Notes under the pieces: model-generated | What the model was told of the DNA's origin: nothing | The model's database searches: none | Seen by the model: only the letters and a program-made list of their open reading frames with translations | Shown here: one piece after another, positions 44,338 to 53,750 of the stretch | How positions within the stretch are numbered: position 1 is the first letter of the stretch | How the letters are laid out: every line of letters begins with the position of its first letter | Made by a program: the position numbers and the translations under genes | NCBI GenBank assembly: GCA_009777535.1 | Contig: WRLP01000005.1 | Location: 1-64,000, forward strand | Reading direction: 5' to 3' | DNA length: 64,000 nucleotides | Source of the DNA: Treponema sp. | Lineage (GTDB): Bacteria; Spirochaetota; Spirochaetia; Treponematales; Breznakiellaceae

Positions 44338-46305
44338 CTAGTAGGTAGTAACTAAGATATTGTCCACATTGGCCGATATGCTGCCTGTGCCGACAAAGAG
44401 TTTCTCAACCTTAAAGCGTACACTGGCGTTTATATCTAGATCAAAGTGTTTGTTAAGCAGGGCGCTGCCACCGGCGGTCCATGAAGGTACGGTAACAGGC
44501 TCACCTACCGGCACCCAGGTACCTTTGTTGCTCTCCAATTCATAAAAGAGGGTTATAACGCCGTTTGAATGTGAACTGTATGAAGCATAGTCAAAAGATA
44601 TTGACTTTATTCCTGGTAAATAATCCATCAATTCAACACGGTTTGTATTTTCGCCGGTGTCGGCTGCACTGCCGCCTCTGAATCGTATGCTTCTATCACC
44701 TTCGCGGCGATCGTTGCCATCCATTCTTCCTACCCCGCTCACTGTCCAGTCATATCCGCCTGATTCTACTGCACGCGCCGCATAGGCAGTGCCATCCCAT
44801 TCGTCGCCTTCAAAATCGACAAGAAAATGTGGATCGATAATTAGCGTAATAACGAGCGTTCCCGCGCTTAAGCCGTTGACTGCATTAAAGCCTTCCGCTG
44901 CAGCAACGTCAAAGGTAACAATATAGCTGCCGGCATCCGAGGGCGCGGTATTGCTTTTTGCATATACGACATCATCCCCTTCATACCAGATTGTGATTGC
45001 TCCCTGGGATTTACCGGCGTAGGGAGTTATGCTGACTTCTTTGGGGCTGCCGTCATGAATCGGCGACAGTCCATCAATGTTAAAATCATCTGCAACAGGG
45101 TCAACGGCAGCAACATCGAAAGCGCTATCACTTTCACCGATAATGACGATATTATCTATATTGACCGATGTAAAGTTACTGTCAGGTGTAATTACTTTTT
45201 CAATTTTGAAGCGTACATTTTCTTTGCCGCCGGCTCCAAGGTCAAATTCAATAGTTTGCATGGCGCCTTCCCATGCATCGGCAATAACACTACCTTCCGC
45301 TGTCCATTCGCCGTCCATTTCCTGAGTATAAAGGATTATTTCACCACCGTTATGCGAACTGTACGAAGCATAATCAAAAGATATTGATGTTATTTTACCG
45401 CTTAAATAACTGACTAACTCAATGCCATTTGGAATGCCATTGGCAACTTCATTGCTGTTGCTGCGCAGCCGGATGCTGGCAGTACCGTCACGGCGATCAT
45501 TGAGGTCTTCGCTGCTCGGATGAGTTACGCCCCTCACTGTCCATTCGTATCCATTCCATGTTATTGTACGCTGTCCATAGGAACCGGCATTGCCGCCGCC
45601 CGCCCATGCCGCATCTTCAAAGTCAACAATAAAGTGCGGGTCGGTAATTACTCTTCGAATGACGAGTGTTCCGGCAACCAGATCATTTGCTGCATTGAAG
45701 CCTGCTGCTGCCGCTACGTCAAAGGTTACGGCATATCTTCCGGCTGCTGAGGGCGCTTCTGTGCTTTTGGGATAATCCGTGCCGCCTATACCTGTATACC
45801 AGACAGTTATCTGCCCTTGTGACCTGTCTGAGTCTTTAAGCGTTATGCTGACTGCTTTGTGAGTGCCGTCTTGATCCACTGTCAGTTCGCCAATGGTATA
45901 ATAATCTTCTGCTTCGGGGGTATTACCGCGAATTATCAGCGTTCCAGCGTTCAGGCCGCTTGCTGCTTTATAGCCTGCTGCTGCCGCTACATCAAAGGTA
46001 ACTGTGTAATGCCCGACTTCCAGGGGTGCGTTTGTACTCTTTGCGTAAGTTGTGCCGTTTGTCCCTTCATAGAAGACAGTTATTGCCCCCTGGGATTTTC
46101 CTTCTTTGGCCGTTATACTGACTGCTTTGGAACTGCCATCATAATCCACTATCAGTACGCCAACGTTAAAATCAGCTGCCGCAGGGTCAACCGCAGTTTG
46201 CCCGTTTCCGGTAGCCTGTTCACACCCTGCCATTCCAAATAAAATTATTGCAGCTAATGCAATAATTACCATTTGCGCAATTTGCGCTTTGAAAGTTCTT
46301 TTCAT
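44338..46305 (-). CDS. Lipoprotein with alternating MBG-like and beta-sandwich domains
   Basis: A 655-residue lipoprotein with MAGC lipobox. Three ~85-residue repeats of an MBG-like bacterial Ig-type domain (DYDGSSKAVSITAKEGKSQG, ...YTVTFDVAAAAGYKA...GTLIIRG) at about 40-125, 135-220 and 400-485. Two copies of a ~150-residue domain, beginning VDFE and ending NVDN/NIDN, lie at about 228-390 and 490-655; the signature inside is SISFDYASYSSH. That same domain ends the nucleotidase encoded at 47421. It is probably a surface-binding module, perhaps for sugars. Not an enzyme by any motif I can see. RBS AGGAGAG. Confidence 0.8.
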   Translation of the reverse strand: MKRTFKAQIAQMVIIALAAIILFGMAGCEQATGNGQTAVDPAAADFNVGVLIVDYDGSSKAVSITAKEGKSQGAITVFYEGTNGTTYAKSTNAPLEVGHYTVTFDVAAAAGYKAASGLNAGTLIIRGNTPEAEDYYTIGELTVDQDGTHKAVSITLKDSDRSQGQITVWYTGIGGTDYPKSTEAPSAAGRYAVTFDVAAAAGFNAANDLVAGTLVIRRVITDPHFIVDFEDAAWAGGGNAGSYGQRTITWNGYEWTVRGVTHPSSEDLNDRRDGTASIRLRSNSNEVANGIPNGIELVSYLSGKITSISFDYASYSSHNGGEIILYTQEMDGEWTAEGSVIADAWEGAMQTIEFDLGAGGKENVRFKIEKVITPDSNFTSVNIDNIVIIGESDSAFDVAAVDPVADDFNIDGLSPIHDGSPKEVSITPYAGKSQGAITIWYEGDDVVYAKSNTAPSDAGSYIVTFDVAAAEGFNAVNGLSAGTLVITLIIDPHFLVDFEGDEWDGTAYAARAVESGGYDWTVSGVGRMDGNDRREGDRSIRFRGGSAADTGENTNRVELMDYLPGIKSISFDYASYSSHSNGVITLFYELESNKGTWVPVGEPVTVPSWTAGGSALLNKHFDLDINASVRFKVEKLFVGTGSISANVDNILVTTY

Positions 46306-46323
46306 TACTCTCTCCTTAAAAAA

Positions 46324-47415
46324 TTATTTCCATGCATTTGGCATAATCCGGTTATTGATAAACCATTGGGTTTCTTTCAATTTCAGATTATTATTGCTGC
46401 ATAGTATTTCGAATTTGTCGTTTAAAACCGAAAACGTAATGTTGCCGTTAAACGATTCTATTCTGTTGCCCTCGGCCCTGTTTTCAAAAGTTGTCAGGTA
46501 TACATGGTCGGTATAGGGCGCCACCCTGTTTATAAATGCCTGCGAAGGGAATGTGATATCAGGGGTCACATTGTATTCTGTATTGCCAACGACTGCGGTT
46601 ACGCATACATATTCAGGGGTAATTGCCGCCATTAATTTTTCGTTAGATGAAGTGACTGATCCGTGGTGCCCGGCTTTATAAAGTACGGTATGCCCTAATC
46701 CACCATGATGTTCTGCATAATAATCAACAAGGCGATCCTCACCGTTTTTTTCCAAATCTCCGGTAAAAAGGTAATAATTGCCATCCTGGACAATTCTAAG
46801 GCATACTGAATAATCATTTTCGCTGCTTGTATTATTTTCATAGTAGTAGTTGTAAAGAATCTCAAGCTGAACGCCGTCCGCTAAATCGTAAATGCGCTGT
46901 GCACCATTCTCGTTGTTATAACACTGCAGGGCGGTATAATGAACAGCTCCCCTTGCCACCGCAATATCTCTTGCATTTTTATAATTATTATAAGCGACCG
47001 TTGTGCTGTCTGTTCTGGGAAAATCAATAATGATTCCAATTTCATAAGAATCAAAAATACCTGTGTAAGTATTGGTGCTATAAAAGCCGGCAATATGGTC
47101 CTGGTGGCCGTGGGTGGCGATTACAAATTCCAGTTTGCTGTCCTGAATATGTTTGTCTATGTACGCTTTAATGGTTGCTGCCGAAGATGTTCTTGAACCG
47201 GCATCAATAAGTATATCAATTTCACCGTAATTGATATAAATGCTGTCGCCGGTAAACCTGTTGCCCAATTCCAAAAAATGAATGCTCAGGTCCGGCGCCG
47301 GCTCATCGTAATGAGGCGGCACTGTGGATTGCTGGGGAAATGTACAGCCGGCCAAAACAGGGGCGAGTAGTAAAATTACTGCCGCTACAATGCCCGGCTT
47401 AAACATTTTCTTCAT
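46324..47415 (-). CDS. Exported ComEC-like metallo-beta-lactamase-fold hydrolase
   Basis: A 363-residue lipoprotein (LAGC lipobox near 23) with the ComEC/Rec2-type metallo-beta-lactamase domain only: zinc motif THGHQDHIAG (about 104), Asp in LFTGDLEKNGE (about 220) and GHHGSVTSS (about 247). ComEC's membrane channel is missing. Such proteins may be phosphodiesterases or nucleases acting outside the membrane. Next to an exported 5'-nucleotidase it could help break down extracellular nucleic acids for phosphate or nucleosides. It lies six bases after the nucleotidase gene. Confidence 0.82.
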   Translation of the reverse strand: MKKMFKPGIVAAVILLLAPVLAGCTFPQQSTVPPHYDEPAPDLSIHFLELGNRFTGDSIYINYGEIDILIDAGSRTSSAATIKAYIDKHIQDSKLEFVIATHGHQDHIAGFYSTNTYTGIFDSYEIGIIIDFPRTDSTTVAYNNYKNARDIAVARGAVHYTALQCYNNENGAQRIYDLADGVQLEILYNYYYENNTSSENDYSVCLRIVQDGNYYLFTGDLEKNGEDRLVDYYAEHHGGLGHTVLYKAGHHGSVTSSNEKLMAAITPEYVCVTAVVGNTEYNVTPDITFPSQAFINRVAPYTDHVYLTTFENRAEGNRIESFNGNITFSVLNDKFEILCSNNNLKLKETQWFINNRIMPNAWK

Positions 47416-47420
47416 TTTTT

Positions 47421-50417
47421 TTACCCGTCAACTGTAACGTTGATATTATCTATGTTGACCGATGTAAAGTTTGAAAGACCGCCTTCCCTCACGATTTTAA
47501 TGCGAACGCTGTCTGTAACATTAAGGTTATAACTTTCGTTCAGCATGGCGCCGCTCCATGCCGGCGCTGAGATTTTTCCGGCTTTTACCCAGCTCGCAGT
47601 TCCTTCAATGTGATAGTAAAGGACTATTGTCCCGCCGCTGTGCGTGCCATACGAAGCATAGTCAAAGGAAATTGTCTCTATGCCTGTTGTTAAATAATCC
47701 ATTAATTCAACATTGCAGTTGTCGCCGGAATTACCGCGAAGCCGTATGCTTTGTGTGCCGGTAAAGCGATCGTTTGCATCTGTTGTACTTACAACACCAC
47801 TGACAGTCCATTCAAATCCGCCGCTCATTACCGTGCGTTCTGTGTAACCCGTGCTGTTCCATGCAGGATCTTCAAAGTCAACGCTAAGCGGTCCTGTTTT
47901 CGGCGTTTGCGGATCGCCGAAGTATTCAGCGGGAGGATCTATGCTGCCCGGGGGCATATGGGGTTTTATATCGGTAACCGTAACCGCTCTTCCCGCGCTG
48001 AAAGTGATAGTACCGTCGTTGAGAAGTTCGACCGCCTTTGCCCTGTAAGCCGGATACCAGGCTTCATCTGAAGCGGGAATAATAAATTCCCAGCTTGGCG
48101 TAAACACATTGGTAATTTCGCCTTCCTTTACTCTTTCGATGTAGTCGGCCAAAACACCCTGCATGCCCTCGGAGTTTTGTACGGTTACGCTGTTAACTGT
48201 CAGTGAACTGTCAACATTCTGGGCAATTACTGTGTAAGTACCCATAACAATAGTGTCCAATTGAGCCATGCGGTGGTTGTTAATCGCAACGCGGTATGTC
48301 TCTCCCAGATTAAAAGGAGTACTGTCGGGATTCATCATGTTGATAATTCTGTCTCCCTGATTTTTGCTCAGATCAACCTGATAACTGAGTCCCTCGAACT
48401 GATCAAAATTATAGCCCATACCCCCGCCGCCGTATGGAATGGTCAGATCCCCGGCCTTCATATTGGTACGGTGATAATCATAATGCGCCCATTCCATCCA
48501 CTCCTTGAACTGAGCTCCGCTCATTTCAACTACACCAAGGGTGTTGTCGTAAAAATAAATGCCGCTCATGTTGCTGCGGGTAAGGGGGCCTTCCAGGGCA
48601 TTTGCAGTGGGAGACAGGGGAGCGGTGCCGCTCAGGGTAACATTGTAATCCTGCGTGTAGTACAGCATTGCATCATTTATCAGGTGAATTAACGCGGTAT
48701 CTTCCACATAACGGGTATTGGCAGCTTTAATTTCATACTCATGAACCAGCGGGCCGCCGGTCAGAGTGCCTACTGTTTGGCTGATGAGTCCCGTCTCCCC
48801 CCACCTCGTTCTGTATTTCATCTGATCGATCATACCGTCGCGGAGAGGAACACCAAGGACAAGAGTACCGGGGCTGTAAACAGCCTGCTCTTCCACACCG
48901 TAGTTGTCGCCGCCGGTAAACATAAAGTCATTCATAGACACTTTGTATAATTTAGTGGGATCAATTGTCTCTCCCGATGTTATGATGGTCCAGTTGCTGC
49001 CCGACCCGCTTGCGTTTGTAATAACGGGCGGAGTGCCGAGACTGCCTGAGCCTGTTACGGGCATTCTGTTCAGAAGATTTATCAGATAGTCGCCCCGTAA
49101 CTTGAACAGGTATATTTCATTATCAAAGGGCATCAATGTCCACATGAATCCAACCGTTACATTGTCGGTTGGGCCGCCCACTTCGACGCTTCTCCAGCCG
49201 CCTGAATTTTGTATCAGCACAAAATCCTGCCAACCCGGTCCTGCCTTCCAGGCGGGCTCGTTCGCTTTGCGCACAATGTAATCAAATACCAGCTTGTTTG
49301 CCCATGCATTCTTGCCTATGCTTTGAGCGTTGCCAAAAACTCCGATAACTTCATTCATAATGGGCCCGATGAGCTCTTCGTATCCGGCAACCATTGTCGC
49401 TATACCACTGTCAACCACATTATCTGGAAGAATGGGGCTGTTTGTGAAACCGGAGATTGTGCTTGGCGTAACGCTCACAAGATTATGCCCGTCAAATTGT
49501 AAACTTAGTTTGCCCAAGGCTCTGCCGTTATAGCTCGCCTGAATAACAGGGACACCGTTTGCCGTTCCGGATACAGTGCTATGCGAATGTCCGGAAATAA
49601 TACCGTCAAAACCCATGGTTGCAAGGCTGGCTGCTTCTCCGCTCACACTGCTGCCGCTCCCGCTTACACCCATGTGGGTAAGGGCGATAACTGCATGACA
49701 TTCCTGAACAGTTCTTAAATCGCTGACCATATTTGCCAGCCAGCTTCCGGGCTCCCTGAATTCATAATCTTCAACAGCTTTTGCCGAAACCAGATTGGGT
49801 GTTAAGGTGGTCGTCAGGCCGATAATGCCAATCCGTCTTCCGGCCCTGTTTGCAATTACGTATGGGTGGCAAAAGTCAGGCTGATTATCGGTACCATTCA
49901 GAAAAATATTGGCGGCAAGGAATACAATGTCCCCGTCATCAATAAATTTTTCAAATAAATCCGGGCCCCAGTCCCATTCATGGTTGCCGACTGCCGAGTA
50001 CTTTACCCCAAGCTCCTTCATCAACAAGGAAACCGGCTCGCCTTCAAAATAATTTGACATTGCCGACCCCTGATAGTTATCACCGGCTGCCAGCAGCATG
50101 GAGTGTTCTGACTGTGAAAGCAAATGTTTTGTTATTGCGGTAAATCTTGCCGCCCCGGGATTGGAAGCGGATGCAGAGCTGTCCATTGTACCGTGAAAGT
50201 CGTTAAAACTAAAAATGTCAATGGTGACATTTCCATCCACCCAGGGCGTCGCCGGTTCCTCCGGGTTAAATGCCGGCGGCGGTTGTTCTTCCCGCCTTGG
50301 TGTAGAATTGACATCGGTCTCGCAAGCCGAAAACATCAGCATTGCAAAAATTGCGATGGCAAAGAAAAAAGTCAATGGAATCGAGTGCGTAATCCTGATA
50401 AATTTCTTAAACATGGT
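47421..50417 (-). CDS. Exported 5'-nucleotidase/cyclic phosphodiesterase family lipoprotein
   Basis: About 998 residues with FSAC lipobox. The metallophosphatase domain (about 65-330) has FSFNDFHG, GDNYQGS, GNHEWDWG and SGHSHS. Two 5'-nucleotidase C-terminal type regions follow (about 365-550 and 590-830); most relatives have one. The end (about 860-998) is the VDFE...FDYASYGTH...NIDN beta domain also present twice in the protein at 44338. It would hydrolyse nucleotides or 2',3'-cyclic nucleotides at the surface. Start at ATG 50417 after AAGGAGAAAA; the in-frame start at 50510 lies within the upstream gene. Confidence 0.9.
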   Translation of the reverse strand, partial: TMFKKFIRITHSIPLTFFFAIAIFAMLMFSACETDVNSTPRREEQPPPAFNPEEPATPWVDGNVTIDIFSFNDFHGTMDSSASASNPGAARFTAITKHLLSQSEHSMLLAAGDNYQGSAMSNYFEGEPVSLLMKELGVKYSAVGNHEWDWGPDLFEKFIDDGDIVFLAANIFLNGTDNQPDFCHPYVIANRAGRRIGIIGLTTTLTPNLVSAKAVEDYEFREPGSWLANMVSDLRTVQECHAVIALTHMGVSGSGSSVSGEAASLATMGFDGIISGHSHSTVSGTANGVPVIQASYNGRALGKLSLQFDGHNLVSVTPSTISGFTNSPILPDNVVDSGIATMVAGYEELIGPIMNEVIGVFGNAQSIGKNAWANKLVFDYIVRKANEPAWKAGPGWQDFVLIQNSGGWRSVEVGGPTDNVTVGFMWTLMPFDNEIYLFKLRGDYLINLLNRMPVTGSGSLGTPPVITNASGSGSNWTIITSGETIDPTKLYKVSMNDFMFTGGDNYGVEEQAVYSPGTLVLGVPLRDGMIDQMKYRTRWGETGLISQTVGTLTGGPLVHEYEIKAANTRYVEDTALIHLINDAMLYYTQDYNVTLSGTAPLSPTANALEGPLTRSNMSGIYFYDNTLGVVEMSGAQFKEWMEWAHYDYHRTNMKAGDLTIPYGGGGMGYNFDQFEGLSYQVDLSKNQGDRIINMMNPDSTPFNLGETYRVAINNHRMAQLDTIVMGTYTVIAQNVDSSLTVNSVTVQNSEGMQGVLADYIERVKEGEITNVFTPSWEFIIPASDEAWYPAYRAKAVELLNDGTITFSAGRAVTVTDIKPHMPPGSIDPPAEYFGDPQTPKTGPLSVDFEDPAWNSTGYTERTVMSGGFEWTVSGVVSTTDANDRFTGTQSIRLRGNSGDNCNVELMDYLTTGIETISFDYASYGTHSGGTIVLYYHIEGTASWVKAGKISAPAWSGAMLNESYNLNVTDSVRIKIVREGGLSNFTSVNIDNINVTVDG

Positions 50418-50433
50418 TTTCTCCTTAATATTT

Positions 50434-51891
50434 TTAAAACCTGAGAGCTGCAAGTATGCTTCCGAAAGAGAAAAGGCCGCCCGGCGCAAACAGGTCAATG
50501 GCATCATCACCGTAGGCGTTTGATACCCCGGTAGTGGATTCTACCCAGAGATTTTCAGCAATATTAAAAGTAAGACCAATATGGAAACGGCTGGCAAATC
50601 CGCTGCCGGATGAATCTTGAAGTATTTTTCGCGAAGTGGTTTTATTGCCGGCGGTATAATAATCCTGATTAACTGTTTGCAGGGTAGCCGCAGTGGCTTG
50701 AATTCGTGCGCCTGTATTCAGGGTAAACCGGTCGGGAATAATTTTGTACTGCATTGCAAGCCGCAGATCGGGCCGGAAGATAAATGTAACAGTTGAGTTA
50801 CTTGTTCCGTTATAGACAAGACTGCCTGAACCTCCCACAGACATGGAATTTTGTTCCTGGCTGGTTAATGTTAATGGCAGGTTAAGCTTGAACCTGAGCG
50901 CAAGCCTGTCTTTGCTCCAGGAGCTGCTGAGCGAAGGAGTAAGCATATTTGAAACAAAAAATTGTTCAACGTACGGGTTGCTGCCGGGACTAAATGTTCC
51001 GTTGATTTTACCGGTCTTGTAAGCTTTTCCTTCTATATAGCTGTATTCGTTGTTGTAAATATTAAAAGCAAGAGCATAATCAATATCTGTAGAAAGGCTG
51101 AAAGCCCCTTCCCTGTACAGGGTATAACCCCCCATTCCGATGGCCAAAGAAGGGTCAAAGTGATTCAATGAGCGCCCAATATATTCACCGGTATTACCAG
51201 CGCTGTCAGGGCCGTTCGTCTTGGTTTTTTGGTAATCACGATCGAATACCAAATCCAGAGTTGCATAAGGCCTGATTCCGTTTCCGGTTAAATTTTTTGC
51301 CATTGCCCAGGCAATCTGGGGAGCAAGATAGCCCCTTTCAAGCTGGTAGCTGCTGTATAACTGGTTTGCAGTTACGATGTCCTTTTTGTTAAAAAACTGA
51401 TAGTCGGTACGATAAGTAAGCCGAAAACCCATATCGGCCAGGCCGATTAAAACAGCTGCATTGTTGACAGGATTTGTAGTCCCGCCCAGGCTGATGGTAC
51501 TGTAAACATCATAAACCTTGCCGGCTGATCCACCGTTGGGGACTGTTCCGGGCTCCTCCCGTGTGTAATTGTTCACCGGCGCGCCGCTCCAGAAATTCCC
51601 GGTGTAGAATGCGCTGATATACACATTTTTTACCTGAGTTGCAAAACCGGCGGTTGCTACAGGGGAGAAGGTTTCGTCCCATAAAAAGGATACCAGGCCA
51701 AACCATTTATTAAAGTTTACATTGGTATAGGTATCCGGCCGGATAAAGTCATCTGCATTGCTGCGGTATCTTCCTTCTGTTGTAATGCTTTGCGGTGATG
51801 ACCAGATGTTGCCGGGCAAATTCTGCGCCCATGCTCCCGCAGCCGCAATTACAAATAACAGTAACATAAAGACAATTTTGTTGATTTTCAT
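50434..51891 (-). CDS. Putative outer-membrane beta-barrel protein
   Basis: A 485-residue protein with a cleavable signal peptide (ends AGAWA-QN). The rest is rich in alternating, aromatic-flanked strands with Gly/Asn/Ser turns and ends in LAALRF; a C-terminal Phe is the usual outer-membrane assembly signal. There are no cysteines of note and no enzyme motif. It leads the operon with the exported nucleotidase and metallo-hydrolase, so it may let nucleosides or phosphate across the outer membrane; that is inference. RBS GGGAG. Confidence 0.7.
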   Translation of the reverse strand: MKINKIVFMLLLFVIAAAGAWAQNLPGNIWSSPQSITTEGRYRSNADDFIRPDTYTNVNFNKWFGLVSFLWDETFSPVATAGFATQVKNVYISAFYTGNFWSGAPVNNYTREEPGTVPNGGSAGKVYDVYSTISLGGTTNPVNNAAVLIGLADMGFRLTYRTDYQFFNKKDIVTANQLYSSYQLERGYLAPQIAWAMAKNLTGNGIRPYATLDLVFDRDYQKTKTNGPDSAGNTGEYIGRSLNHFDPSLAIGMGGYTLYREGAFSLSTDIDYALAFNIYNNEYSYIEGKAYKTGKINGTFSPGSNPYVEQFFVSNMLTPSLSSSWSKDRLALRFKLNLPLTLTSQEQNSMSVGGSGSLVYNGTSNSTVTFIFRPDLRLAMQYKIIPDRFTLNTGARIQATAATLQTVNQDYYTAGNKTTSRKILQDSSGSGFASRFHIGLTFNIAENLWVESTTGVSNAYGDDAIDLFAPGGLFSFGSILAALRF

Positions 51892-51944
51892 TTTTATCTC
51901 CCTGGATTGTTATGATAAACGTCTTTTAGCGGAAGAAAACGGCT

Positions 51945-51981
51945 TTAACGGATTTTTAACAAGGATAACAATAATTTAACA
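51945..51981 (+). promoter_or_regulatory. TTAACA direct repeats in phosphatase intergenic region
   Basis: Hexamers TTAACG (51945), TTAACA (51956), ATAACA (51965) and TTAACA (51976) start 11, 9 and 11 bases apart; a further TTAACA occurs at 52012. This resembles the Bacillus PhoP box (TTAACA-like repeats about 11 bp apart). It lies between divergent genes for an outer-membrane protein/nucleotidase and a phosphatase. The region is A+T-rich, so chance repeats are possible. Confidence 0.35.
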
Positions 51982-52083
51982 TAACGGTTTTTGTTGAAAA
52001 TTAATTATTATTTAACATTGTTTTATCAATTATCTAATATCCGGTTTGTATTTTCTCATTAACAGAATAACGAGGAGGATATT

Positions 52084-53700
52084 ATGTCGTTAATGAAACG
52101 GAAGAAGTTTAGGGTATCACAGCTGTTTACCCTGCTGCTGGTTGCTGCTTTTGTTGTTGTCACAGGAGCCTGCGAAGACGATCTGGGGGGTACAAGCTCC
52201 GATATACAGGACGAAGGGGAAACGGTTAAAAATTACCTTTCCGGCGAAGATGCTATTTCCTGGGGCCAATTAATTACTCCGCTAACCCTTGGTTTAACAC
52301 CTGGAAATGATACAACAGAGATTAGGCTTAACTGGTATTCGTCGGGCAGTCCGGCCGATAAGACGGCGCAGGTGCGGTTCATCAGAGGGACCCGTACTGA
52401 GGGAACAGAGTTAATTGAAAAAACCGGAGAAGTTGCCCAGGCATCAACCGGTTATAGCGCTCATAAAGTTACGGTAACAGGCTTAACTCCTGGAGCGAGC
52501 TACCAGTATTTTATTTCAACTGACGGGACAGACTGGAGCCCTGCATACGATTTCACCGCTCCTGCCGCAGGCGGCGTTTTCAAATTTGCCATAATAGCGG
52601 ACCCCCAGTTGACCGAAGGCACTGTTGATGTAAACAGCCGCTATCCCAGTACCAGCACTACTACCGCTGCCGGATGGATAGAAACAATGCAAAAAATCGC
52701 AGAGGCAAATGTGAGCTTTATTGTTAGCTGCGGGGATCAGGTTGATCGCAGCGCCGGCCTTGAAGCGGAATACACAAACTTCTTTGCCCCTACAGCGCTG
52801 CGGAACCTTCCTCTTGCTCCTACATCCGGCAACCACGACAATCACCTTCATTATAACCATCATTTTAACTGGCCAAATACTCAAGTGTTCGGTACTGAAA
52901 CAGTCGAAACAGTAGCGGGAAGAAATTATTTTTACCGTTACAACAACATTCTTTTTGTAGTCCTCAACACCGCTCCCTATCCAGGCAGTGCCAGCGCCGC
53001 CATGCCGTATGTCCAGAACTTTGACGCCACCCTCACGGCAGCTAAAGCCGCTCACCCTGTCTACGACTGGCTGATAGTTCAGCATCATAAATCAACTGCC
53101 AGCGTTGGTGACCATGTGGCAGACACCGATATTCAGTATTACGTGGAAGCCGGCTTTGAAAGGGTTATGTCCGAGCACAATGTTGATTTTGTCCTTGCCG
53201 GTCATGATCATGTATACGCCCGCTCTTACCCCCTGGCAGGCAGGGACGACGGCAAGGTTTCTGTGCCGGATAAATCGTTCAGCGCTGTCAGCGGAAGCAC
53301 ATGGGCCTCACCCAATGATCCTGTATACCTTACCTTTACAACAGGCAGCGGGCTGAAATATTATGCGGTAAGTTCGGATGACACTTTTAATTATGCCAAT
53401 ACACTGTATGTGAAGGATAATTTAGCGTATCCGTATCTGGGTGAAGTAACCAATGCAAACGGCGACAGCTCCACTAATTTCGGCAGCTCAGCCTATATGA
53501 ACGATGGGTTTCTACCCGTTTCCAACGCGGCTTATGTTCAGCCATACATACCGAGTTACGCCATTGTTGAGGTCAACGGAAAAACCATTACATTTAGCAC
53601 CTATCCAATCGCTACTGTGAGCGGTACGAGCCCCGGCGCTGCTGCACCTCATAGTTTTAATGCAAACACGCCCTACGATACGATTACGGTAACAAAATAA
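52084..53700 (+). CDS. Purple-acid-phosphatase-like exported phosphoesterase
   Basis: A 538-residue protein with a TGAC lipobox. An N-terminal Fn3-like PAP domain (about 55-155: STAEI-like TTEIRLNWYSSG and LTPGASYQYFIS) precedes a calcineurin-type metallophosphatase domain (about 160-410) with IIADPQL, SCGDQVDR, SGNHDNH, VQHHKS and AGHDHVYARS; these supply the expected metal ligands. Purple acid phosphatases release phosphate from monoesters; substrate unknown. The gene diverges from the outer-membrane/nucleotidase operon and is followed by a strong terminator. RBS GAGGAGG. Confidence 0.9.
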   Translation: MSLMKRKKFRVSQLFTLLLVAAFVVVTGACEDDLGGTSSDIQDEGETVKNYLSGEDAISWGQLITPLTLGLTPGNDTTEIRLNWYSSGSPADKTAQVRFIRGTRTEGTELIEKTGEVAQASTGYSAHKVTVTGLTPGASYQYFISTDGTDWSPAYDFTAPAAGGVFKFAIIADPQLTEGTVDVNSRYPSTSTTTAAGWIETMQKIAEANVSFIVSCGDQVDRSAGLEAEYTNFFAPTALRNLPLAPTSGNHDNHLHYNHHFNWPNTQVFGTETVETVAGRNYFYRYNNILFVVLNTAPYPGSASAAMPYVQNFDATLTAAKAAHPVYDWLIVQHHKSTASVGDHVADTDIQYYVEAGFERVMSEHNVDFVLAGHDHVYARSYPLAGRDDGKVSVPDKSFSAVSGSTWASPNDPVYLTFTTGSGLKYYAVSSDDTFNYANTLYVKDNLAYPYLGEVTNANGDSSTNFGSSAYMNDGFLPVSNAAYVQPYIPSYAIVEVNGKTITFSTYPIATVSGTSPGAAAPHSFNANTPYDTITVTK

Positions 53701-53715
53701 GGTAAAAATAAAATG

Positions 53716-53750
53716 AAGAGTGGAGGTGGCAGCCTCCACTCTTCTCTTTT
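53716..53750 (+). terminator. Intrinsic terminator after the phosphatase gene
   Basis: AAGAGTGGAGG (53716-53726) and CCTCCACTCTT (53733-53743) form a perfect 11-bp stem with a six-base loop, followed by CTCTTTTT. It also sits just past the stop of the convergent gene at 53751 and may serve both strands. Confidence 0.85.

Noticed and set aside
45055-46242. Forward frames of 110-127 codons
   Set aside because: Antisense to the repeat lipoprotein; their mutual similarity only mirrors the repeats of the real gene.
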